NCBI GenBank assembly: GCA_937897985.1
Contig: CALCBD010000061.1
Location: 116,470-180,469 of the forward strand
From: an uncultured Paludibacter sp.
GTDB lineage: Bacteria > Bacteroidota > Bacteroidia > Bacteroidales > Paludibacteraceae
Direction of reading: 5' to 3'
DNA: 64,000 nt
Under the pieces are notes generated by a model. The model had not been told where the DNA came from. It searched no databases and was given only the letters and a program-made list of their open reading frames with translations. How positions within the stretch are numbered: position 1 is the stretch's first letter; each line of letters starts with the position of its first letter. Shown one piece after another: positions 37,201 to 43,482 of this stretch. A program made the position numbers and the translations under genes.

Positions 37201-37456
37201 TAGTGACATTTGTGATGGCACTATTCGCTGTAAAATTAATATTAGAACTATTTGACCAGGCTGTTGTGAAAGGCCCGGATGGTGATGTTCCCCAGTTAGT
37301 TGCAGTTAAAGTGCTACTGGTACCGTTGGTGTTCCAGTACAATTGTGCATTTACATTTGATGCAGATAAAAAAAATAATATAGCTATTATCTTTGAGAAA
37401 TGAACTCTGAGCCAAATATTCAAAATGGCAAATTTTTGATGTGTAGATTTTTTCAT
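34292..37456 (-). CDS. T9SS-exported autotransporter-repeat (PATR) surface protein
   Basis: I place the start at the ATG at 37456 (MKKSTHQKFAIL, 1054 residues); the upstream in-frame ATG at 37510 lies above the -7 box and would be outside the transcript. A signal peptide ends near SNVNAQ. Residues about 35-560 are glycine/serine/threonine-rich beta repeats, including autotransporter-associated repeats (GTGVWNIGAQG, GPGTWYLYGANTYTGLTTVTNGTLIL). The next part (RNWYMSSPV, GFNLIGNPYP, MQGFWVRTN, PEIYTLAGKVQLAINGMRN) is related to the C-terminal half of the protein at 14571-16898. The final part (NNGVYVVRVGSVSKRVIVK) is a T9SS sorting domain. It is probably a large adhesin-like surface protein. 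A small peptide gene follows 76 bp downstream in the same unit. Confidence 0.87.
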   Translation of the reverse strand: MKKSTHQKFAILNIWLRVHFSKIIAILFFLSASNVNAQLYWNTNGTSSTLTATNWGTSPSGPFTTAWSNSSNINFTANSAITNVTNIPVGNLSITNSSTVTWTAAGTFSTNGAIRTFDIGTGSTLIWNGQGVSTTAGTGFIKNGTGVWNIGAQGNAFPGGFTLNAGTVVIGGVNAMGTGVLSINGGVIVPNSGTSRTPANSSFVIGGDFQIGDATNFPANTGAIIFSATAAMSLGASTRTITIGGTNTGSLLGIISGDTGAGLTFNSISTGFINLSGINTYSGPTTINSGAIIRLPATTASASPLGTTTNGTTVNSGGNLELNSNRSTNQEPITINGDGISGGGAISNNVANSYAEINGLVTLGSSSSIIAGSGTSQSIILRNAGTITGSGYNLTIGGGNAASTNTSQIYSIIGTGSGALTKTGPGTWYLYGANTYTGLTTVTNGTLILSKTGGGTLLATNNVAVSGGTLKVSSNQTISNLDMSGSGSLIVDPGVTLTITGTYTGGGSGTINNQGTIVLNGTSLQTFPGSSMTINNGTANTMTNLTINNSNGVNINKSFIISGTLNATPISKLTLLDSGISLTAGNFIIQSNATGSATFIDNGGILTLTTATAQQQLAAARNWYMSSPVSGATGLPTVNSGSVVFYSYPENDAAQATGGSGFAAGGVWNTVDAGSFVTGKGYIVKPGDVNATVSFTGTSFNTGDKIISALTNTTDNPKHGFNLIGNPYPSYVNVLPSVTANANLEPTVWYRTRDTNETPLYHFETVNATSGVGTNAAGTGRVTGFIPPMQGFWVRTNADGESITLLNANRSHATSVSMTDIGVVPTTGLKAPAAVKSDFSLLGLYVTNGSTGDETILMFAPGASNDQDVYDSQKISNNNASIPEIYTLAGKVQLAINGMRNFSETEIPLGFTTGTAGNFTIKTSELRNFDSNTRIWLLDKQENKQTELTPETEYTFSSAATTGNESRFSLLFRAPGATTGNVNAESNQVSVFVNAQNEIVINAVEGSRYSVYNTAGQQMAAGKTGSSFETINQQLNNGVYVVRVGSVSKRVIVK

Positions 37457-37481
37457 CTTTGTACAAATTAAAATTAATAAA

Positions 37482-37547
37482 CAAAAGTACATTGTAATAA
37501 ATACATACAAGGGATAAAATAATACATATTCATCCCGAAATTGTACG
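37482..37547 (-). promoter_or_regulatory. PUL promoter: -33/-7 boxes plus tandem operator, PATR/peptide unit
   Basis: The -7 box TACTTTTG is at 37482-37489 and a -33 TTG at 37508-37510 (18 bp apart). The proximal half-site TGTATTATTTTA is at 37515-37526 and the distal half-site CGTACAATTTCG at 37536-37547. Core centres are 34.5 and 55.5 bp from the -7 box. Confidence 0.75.
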
Positions 37548-37585
37548 AAAAAAAATACCCCGCTGAAATAACTTTCAGCGGGGTA
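37548..37585 (-). terminator. Rho-independent terminator of the sulfatase-to-GH16 unit
   Basis: Perfect 13-bp stem TACCCCGCTGAAA (37556-37568) / TTTCAGCGGGGTA (37573-37585) with the loop TAAC, followed on the minus strand by eight T. It abuts the distal operator half-site of the next unit. Confidence 0.92.
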
Positions 37586-37620
37586 ATTTCAGGCAGGTAC
37601 GTTTCAGGAACTATTGATAT

Positions 37621-38739
37621 TTATTTTTTTAGAAATGAAATATTAGTTACACGGTTGTCGGTTAATCGAACGCGGGCTATATAATATCCATTTTTCAATT
37701 GACCTACCGGTACTGAAAGCTGAGGATTTTGAATACTTTTCAGCATTCTGCCCGAAACATCGTATATTTCAACAACAGCAATATCTGTTTCGGTTTTGAA
37801 TTTCAGTACATCCCCGACCGGATTGGATAAAACAGCTACTTCCGGCATATTAAAATCTCTGACTCCCGTGTTCAGCTTTTGATACACACGGATATAATCC
37901 ACTTCGCAGGTCATCTGAGCTGTCTTTGCCCGCGGTGTGCCGCCATTGGACCCGATTGCCAGGTTCAGCAGGAAGAAATGCTGTTGCTGAAAACCATTGA
38001 CCGGTGTTGTTCCGGCCGGATTGGCTATGGACGAAACCAATACCTGATTCATGAGCACACCATCCAGGTACAATTTCAGGGTATCGGCAGTCCAGATTTC
38101 TGTCCACAGGTGAAATTTTTTTGCCCAGTTAGTATCGCCATTGGTCACAGTCCCGATGGATTTGTAAACACATTTGCTGTAATTGCCAACACCCACGGCA
38201 CCGTAAATAGCATTGGCATACACTTTTTTATTGTAAAACTCCATGAGATCCACTTCGCCGCAGGCCGGCCACGATCCTGAAATACCTTTTTGCCAGATAG
38301 CCGGCCAGGCACCGTAAGTAGTATCGATGCGGGCACGGACATCGATTCGTCCGTACTGAAAGGTTTTCAACCCCTGAGTTATGAGACTTGCTGATGTCCA
38401 GTATGCCAGCGAATCTTTGTAGCGCCAGTCGGTACTTCCACGCACATATTTGGTATTGGCAACCGTATCACGTTTTCCGGTAATAAAAAGTACTCCGTTG
38501 GAGCAGGTAGCATTTTTTAACTGGTAATACTGCAATTCCTGATTGCGCACAAAACCCGTTTCCGGCTTCCAGTTGGCTGTATTCGGAGCACCGTTCACAT
38601 TAAATTCATCATTCCACATCAGTTGCATTCCGCTAACAGCAGGAGGTGTTGAGGCATCAGGCAGGTATGGGTCAGCAGTCTGACTCATTAACCCGGAGGT
38701 CAACAGCAATAAAAACAATAATGGTAATGTAGTTTTCAT
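37621..38739 (-). CDS. GH16 family endo-acting glycoside hydrolase with T9SS tail
   Basis: The 372-residue protein has a signal peptide (1-20), a GH16 jelly-roll domain (about 38-285) and a T9SS sorting domain (VAVLSNPVGDVLKFKTE to the end). The catalytic motif CGEVDLMEF gives Glu162 as nucleophile, Asp164 as helper and Glu167 as acid/base. The substrate-binding segments WNDEFN and YGAWPAIWQKG are typical. GH16 enzymes cut beta-1,3 or beta-1,4 glucans and galactans, including agar, laminarin and keratan-type chains. In a lyase-rich PUL this points to a second type of linkage in the substrate. The start codon overlaps the stop of the upstream PL8 gene by 4 bp, so the two are translationally coupled. 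It is the last gene of unit 8. Confidence 0.92.
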   Translation of the reverse strand: MKTTLPLLFLLLLTSGLMSQTADPYLPDASTPPAVSGMQLMWNDEFNVNGAPNTANWKPETGFVRNQELQYYQLKNATCSNGVLFITGKRDTVANTKYVRGSTDWRYKDSLAYWTSASLITQGLKTFQYGRIDVRARIDTTYGAWPAIWQKGISGSWPACGEVDLMEFYNKKVYANAIYGAVGVGNYSKCVYKSIGTVTNGDTNWAKKFHLWTEIWTADTLKLYLDGVLMNQVLVSSIANPAGTTPVNGFQQQHFFLLNLAIGSNGGTPRAKTAQMTCEVDYIRVYQKLNTGVRDFNMPEVAVLSNPVGDVLKFKTETDIAVVEIYDVSGRMLKSIQNPQLSVPVGQLKNGYYIARVRLTDNRVTNISFLKK

Positions 38740-40763
38740 TTCAGTATTTTAGATACACTTTTACCGGCAAATTCATTCTGAGGCATATTCAATGTAAGTT
38801 CTGATGTTTTGCCCTGTTTTTGAATAATTACTTTGATAGCTGCGGGATTTTTTGTTTCGCAATACGGATTTGCCACACTGATTTTTCCGGTAGCATTATT
38901 CCACATCAAAGCACAGGGTGTATCCACACTTATCTCATCGTCATTCGACAGTTTTAATGTGCCTGCCTGATAAAAGATTACTTCTGTCAACTTTAAACCG
39001 CTGTGTTCTGCAGCCTGAATTTCAGTTGTATTTGAAATAATTTTTACCGGAAGACTTTTCATGTATTTTTCGGCATCGGCAGCATTAGTCAGAGCCGGTT
39101 TTACCACATAGGCATACGCAGCATTTTTCGGATTGGTGCCGTGATTGATATTCAGACTGAAAAGTGCCGTATCGAGCTTTATTTTGTATTCGGTATCCGG
39201 CAACAGATTAAAATATGCCGCACTTCCGTACTGAATCCAGTCGGGCGATTGAAGGGTTTTACCTTCTTTCAGACTTTCGGATTTTCCGGCGGCTGCATAT
39301 TGCAGTTTTCCATCGTAATTGGTCTGATTAAGCGTAGTATAGACATCAGCATTTCCTCCGGTTTGTGTTATTCCGGCTCCAAGGCAAACGTATTCATCAT
39401 CGAAATAAAACCATGCTTTATGTGCCTGAAGTCCCCGACGGTCCAGTATCATGGCACATGCACCATAGGTACTGTCCGAAACTCCACCGGCAAAAGCATT
39501 ACCGTTATTGCCAAATTCGCCCCAGTTGGGTACCGGAAGTTTTTCATTGTCCTGTTCGGCAGTGATACCGGGAAACTGACGGTTGTTGAATTTTCTGAAA
39601 TAGTTGCGGTCATATTCTTTTCCTGTGACAATAAGATAATTTGTACCGTTGCCCGAATAAAAATTGAATTCACCGTCACCATTACCGGCTTCAGCACCAA
39701 CTGTTCGTGTCGATGACATGCGGGTGCTGACAAAATAATTTCCCCGGCGGTTAATCATATAATCAAAACGCCAGAACATGCGGTTTCCCGATAAAGAATT
39801 TTCGCCACCAATACGTTTGCAAACAGTCTGAACTTCATCTTTTCCGGTAACCTTTAATTTTTGCAAACGGTCGGCCAGCGCTTTAACTGCATCGTAATAC
39901 TGGTTGGTACTATTGTAACGTCCGGAGTTGTTCGGGTCGTAATGTTTGCTGAAAAAAATCCATTGTACACCGTTGATAAATAAATTCTGAAGCAAATCCA
40001 CACCGGGAGTCTGATACCTGGTTCCGTCACAAAATTCGAGGTAATACATTACCGAATTAACAAATTCTTTTCCATAATTGGTGAAATACAGCTGACGACC
40101 TTTGCCGCAATGCTGTGCAAATAAGTAGTCGGGCTGTATGCCTTCAACAGGCTGAATGGTGAGCAATTCGGTCATTTTATTTTTATAAATCATCATTTGC
40201 CTGTCATTCTCGGTAAGAATACTTGCTGCTAATGAACCCATTACAATATCAGCCCCGTTCGCACCTGTCAGTCGACCAGCATCCGAATTATCAAAACTCC
40301 ATTGCAAATATTTCATTGTTTTGTCAAAAAGAGCTTTGTCCTGTTTGATTTCGGCCGACATTAAAATAACACTCCTGGAGAGCTCTTTGGGATAGGGAAT
40401 GTAGCGATACCACCAGTTGGTTGCCTCATTATTGGTATCAATCCAGAAATTCAGCGACCGCATATAAGCAGATCGAACTTCATCTTTGGCATAATATGCA
40501 TTTTCGGGACTTTCAAAAGCTCCTGCCAACGTAATTAAATATTGTACATGTTTGCGGGGTGAACCGTCTTTTGCCGCATAATTAATATCGGTAAAACTCC
40601 CATTATTATTCATTTTCTTTAAAAGCGATTCAACAGAGCTCTTCGATGGATTGTTCAGATACTCATTGTACATACGGTTGTAGATCTTTTTAAAATCGTT
40701 TGCCGCAGATAATTGCGCCAAAAAGATGCATCCTATCAATGCAGTGAGAATAATTCGTTTCAT
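38736..40763 (-). CDS. PL8 polysaccharide lyase (hyaluronate/chondroitin AC/xanthan lyase group)
   Basis: This 675-residue lyase has a signal peptide (1-20), the alpha/alpha-toroid with NWWYRYIPYPKEL (from Asn116), and the C-terminal super-sandwich. The catalytic Asn is probably Asn169 in TGANGAD. The catalytic His and Tyr are probably His218 (FAQHCGKGRQ) and Tyr230 (FTNYGKEF). Their spacing is 12 residues instead of the 9 seen in chondroitinase AC (His225/Tyr234), as if CGK had been inserted; Tyr could thus be shifted in the active site. There is no T9SS tail, so the enzyme is probably periplasmic. It overlaps the GH16 gene and follows GH2 by 9 bp. Products would be unsaturated oligosaccharides for GH88. 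Confidence 0.9.
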   Translation of the reverse strand: MKRIILTALIGCIFLAQLSAANDFKKIYNRMYNEYLNNPSKSSVESLLKKMNNNGSFTDINYAAKDGSPRKHVQYLITLAGAFESPENAYYAKDEVRSAYMRSLNFWIDTNNEATNWWYRYIPYPKELSRSVILMSAEIKQDKALFDKTMKYLQWSFDNSDAGRLTGANGADIVMGSLAASILTENDRQMMIYKNKMTELLTIQPVEGIQPDYLFAQHCGKGRQLYFTNYGKEFVNSVMYYLEFCDGTRYQTPGVDLLQNLFINGVQWIFFSKHYDPNNSGRYNSTNQYYDAVKALADRLQKLKVTGKDEVQTVCKRIGGENSLSGNRMFWRFDYMINRRGNYFVSTRMSSTRTVGAEAGNGDGEFNFYSGNGTNYLIVTGKEYDRNYFRKFNNRQFPGITAEQDNEKLPVPNWGEFGNNGNAFAGGVSDSTYGACAMILDRRGLQAHKAWFYFDDEYVCLGAGITQTGGNADVYTTLNQTNYDGKLQYAAAGKSESLKEGKTLQSPDWIQYGSAAYFNLLPDTEYKIKLDTALFSLNINHGTNPKNAAYAYVVKPALTNAADAEKYMKSLPVKIISNTTEIQAAEHSGLKLTEVIFYQAGTLKLSNDDEISVDTPCALMWNNATGKISVANPYCETKNPAAIKVIIQKQGKTSELTLNMPQNEFAGKSVSKILK

Positions 40764-40772
40764 ATCGTATTG

Positions 40773-43478
40773 TTATTTAATTGTTTTTCTTTCTGTACTT
40801 TCAAAAAATTGCTGATCCTTTTCTACCTCCTCGCGTTGCTTCTTACGTTCTGCTTCCGAAATTACCGGAACTTCGCCGGTTGTACTGACATTTTTGGTCA
40901 CTTTGTCCGGTTCATCAAGGTAAAGCATTTTAACACCGGGAGCTTTGGTAAAAAACACCAGTGTGTCGGGCTGCGGTGAATTAACGCCTCCGAAATAAGT
41001 GCGTGCTGTAACTTCAACTTTTCCGGCTTTGGTGGTGGTGCGTACAAGTAACGGCGCTGTTCCCTTTATTACCCTCGCAGGATTTGCACCAATTTCCACA
41101 CCTCCGATAATGGAGCCTTCGCCCTGAATGCTGAATTCAATCTGCTCGTTGGCCAGCTGTTTAACAAAGCCTCTTTTGTCTTCAACCGATGCAATAATTT
41201 CGATGATATCGCTGCCGTTGGCTTTTACATCATTCGATGCAATACTGTCGATACGAAGTCTGATTTTTTCGGACCGCATGGAAGGCATCACCGTTTGGCT
41301 GATCACTACTTTCCCACGCAAAAAACCTTCGGCAATGATTTTTGCTTTATCGGGATAACCGGCTCTGTGCAATGCACGTATGGTAACAAAATCGAATGCA
41401 TTGGCAAAAGTAACCGGTTCGCACGGTAAGCCGGCATGATTCTTTTTAACTGTTTGCAGCAACGTATCAGTATAAAATTTACTTTGCCAAGAATTTGCCG
41501 GATTGAAATAATTTACATCCTTTTTTTCATTTCTCTGAGTTCTCACTACCTGCAGTCTGACGCTATCACAATTGCTGTACACCGTAACATCGACGGGCGA
41601 AACCGGAGTCATGGCATTTGCCACGAAAAGCACGGGACCACTTTCGGCATTCAGCAGTTTTTTTGCCGGATTGCGCTGACTCTTAAACATGTAATACGAG
41701 TATTTGGGCTGACGGAATTCATCCATAATTCCACCATAAAACGGATCGGGATGGTAACCGCGCTGATGATCGAACGAATGCCACAGTGCACCGCCCACAT
41801 GCGATGCCGGAGCTTTGAAAAGCTGGTCGATGGTAAGCGAACCTTCGTAATTCTTTTTGGCATAATGCTGTGCCTGAAAAATCAGACCCTGCTCACTCCA
41901 GTCGCGCGATACACGGCTGTAGGAATTGTGCGAATACCAATCGTCGACACAATCGCCAAACTCGCGGGTAAAACAGCATTTACCCAATTTACGGTAGAAT
42001 TCTTCATTTTTCGGAGCAGTATAGATGACATCGAACATTTCATTTCCCTGACTGATATCATCACAGGCAGCATAGCATCCTTTACCAGGATATTCATCAT
42101 GAACAGCTTTATATGCGCGTTCGGCAAATTCGGCCGGGAAACGGGTTTCGTTCAGTATGGGCTCCCAAAGCAGAACAGAAGGATGGTTACGGTCGCGGCG
42201 CACCATGTTCCGGATATCAGACAAAACTTTCAGTTCAAAATCGCCGTTATCGTTCCAGAACTGCCAACCGGGTGTGGCTACAATAACAAACATACCGAGT
42301 TGATCACATGCATCCATCAATGCCGGATCCTGAGGATAATGAGCACTCCGGATGATAGAAATTCCTGCATCACGCATTTTTCTGACATCGGCATAATGCA
42401 GGTTGTTGGTGAGAGCCATGCCGATATATCCGAAATCCTGATGACGATTGACACCCAATAATTTTTCTTTTAACACTTCACCATTGATGATGAGTCCTCT
42501 GCCGGCAACAAACTCAATGGTACGGATGCCGGTTTTTGTTTGGATGACATCATACACTTTTCTGTTGATGCTGATTTCCGATTGCAGGGTGTGCAGATAC
42601 GGATGGTCGGGATGCCAGAGAGCCGGATGCTGAATGGTCAACAATTGCACTATTTCTTTGGTTTCGCCACCCCTGAGCTTAAATTTTCCGGAAACTTGCG
42701 CCACCTGCTTTCCGTCGGGACCATTTAGCCGGTTTGTTACAATCACAAGCTCACTTTTATCTGTTTCGTTTACCAGTTGTGTTTTAATCTGAACAACAGC
42801 TTGCTGATTTGTAGCTTTTACAGTAGTCACAAAAACACCACCACCTGCAATGGTATTCTCAAAATTCGGATCGGTGAAATGTATTTTGTTAGTTGTATAG
42901 AGCCAGCAATCGCGGTAAATGCCTCCGAAATAGCAGAAATCCAGTGCCGTTTGTGGTTTCCCCGGCGGATAGGAAGGGTCGTCGCTGTTGTCGGCCATCA
43001 CACTCACCAGCACATCCTGATTTGCCGTTACTCCTGCATTTGTCAAATCGATAATTACAGGCAGAAATCCTCCAGAATGTTCCTGTAGCTTTTTACCGTT
43101 GACATAAATTACCGATTTACCCATGATAGCCTCAAAGTAAAGCACGATTTTTTTTCCACTGAAATCCTCCGGTGTACGAAAATGTTTCCGGTACCAGACA
43201 ATTCCCTGATAGTTTTTACCTCCGCTGGCTGCCGCCGGCACTAACTGAACGCTATGGGGAGTGGCTACCACTTCCCATCTGCTGTCGTCGAAATTCGTTT
43301 TTTCGGCTCCGGATATATTGCCCTGATGAAACTTCCAACCGGCATTAAAATCGAAAACTTCACGCACTGAACCGGGAACAGCATAAAACCCGGCCGTCGA
43401 AAACCACGATTGTGCATTTGAATAAACAGTGACAATCAACAATATAGCAACAAAAAGAAAACGTTGAATCTGCAACAT
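40773..43478 (-). CDS. Glycoside hydrolase family 2 enzyme
   Basis: This 901-residue enzyme has a signal peptide (1-22), a sugar-binding domain (WYRKHFRTPEDFSGKK, YFGGIYRDCWLY), an immunoglobulin-like domain and a TIM barrel starting with GVNRHQDFGY. The acid/base is predicted as Glu444 in EPILNE and the nucleophile as Glu506 in FTREFGDCVDD. A C-terminal immunoglobulin/Big-like domain (VEDKRGFVKQLANEQIEFSIQGEG) follows, and the protein ends with a charged helix (KKQREEVEKDQQFFES). It is only distantly related to the GH2 at 9814-12492, so the two likely cut different linkages. It could be a beta-galactosidase or beta-glucuronidase acting on PL8 products; the sequence alone does not say. Spacing to neighbours is 4 and 9 bp. 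Confidence 0.92.
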   Translation of the reverse strand: MLQIQRFLFVAILLIVTVYSNAQSWFSTAGFYAVPGSVREVFDFNAGWKFHQGNISGAEKTNFDDSRWEVVATPHSVQLVPAAASGGKNYQGIVWYRKHFRTPEDFSGKKIVLYFEAIMGKSVIYVNGKKLQEHSGGFLPVIIDLTNAGVTANQDVLVSVMADNSDDPSYPPGKPQTALDFCYFGGIYRDCWLYTTNKIHFTDPNFENTIAGGGVFVTTVKATNQQAVVQIKTQLVNETDKSELVIVTNRLNGPDGKQVAQVSGKFKLRGGETKEIVQLLTIQHPALWHPDHPYLHTLQSEISINRKVYDVIQTKTGIRTIEFVAGRGLIINGEVLKEKLLGVNRHQDFGYIGMALTNNLHYADVRKMRDAGISIIRSAHYPQDPALMDACDQLGMFVIVATPGWQFWNDNGDFELKVLSDIRNMVRRDRNHPSVLLWEPILNETRFPAEFAERAYKAVHDEYPGKGCYAACDDISQGNEMFDVIYTAPKNEEFYRKLGKCCFTREFGDCVDDWYSHNSYSRVSRDWSEQGLIFQAQHYAKKNYEGSLTIDQLFKAPASHVGGALWHSFDHQRGYHPDPFYGGIMDEFRQPKYSYYMFKSQRNPAKKLLNAESGPVLFVANAMTPVSPVDVTVYSNCDSVRLQVVRTQRNEKKDVNYFNPANSWQSKFYTDTLLQTVKKNHAGLPCEPVTFANAFDFVTIRALHRAGYPDKAKIIAEGFLRGKVVISQTVMPSMRSEKIRLRIDSIASNDVKANGSDIIEIIASVEDKRGFVKQLANEQIEFSIQGEGSIIGGVEIGANPARVIKGTAPLLVRTTTKAGKVEVTARTYFGGVNSPQPDTLVFFTKAPGVKMLYLDEPDKVTKNVSTTGEVPVISEAERKKQREEVEKDQQFFESTERKTIK

Positions 43479-43482
43479 ATAT

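Noticed and set aside
36471..37403. Several hydrophobic plus-strand frames opposite the PATR protein gene
   Set aside because: They are antisense images of Gly/Ser/Thr-rich repeats, which read as Val/Pro/Leu-rich frames. The minus-strand gene has a promoter, signal peptide and sorting tail.
41436..42461. Long plus-strand frame of 341 codons opposite GH2
   Set aside because: It is fully contained in the GH2 gene, whose catalytic motifs are intact. It has no recognisable domain.
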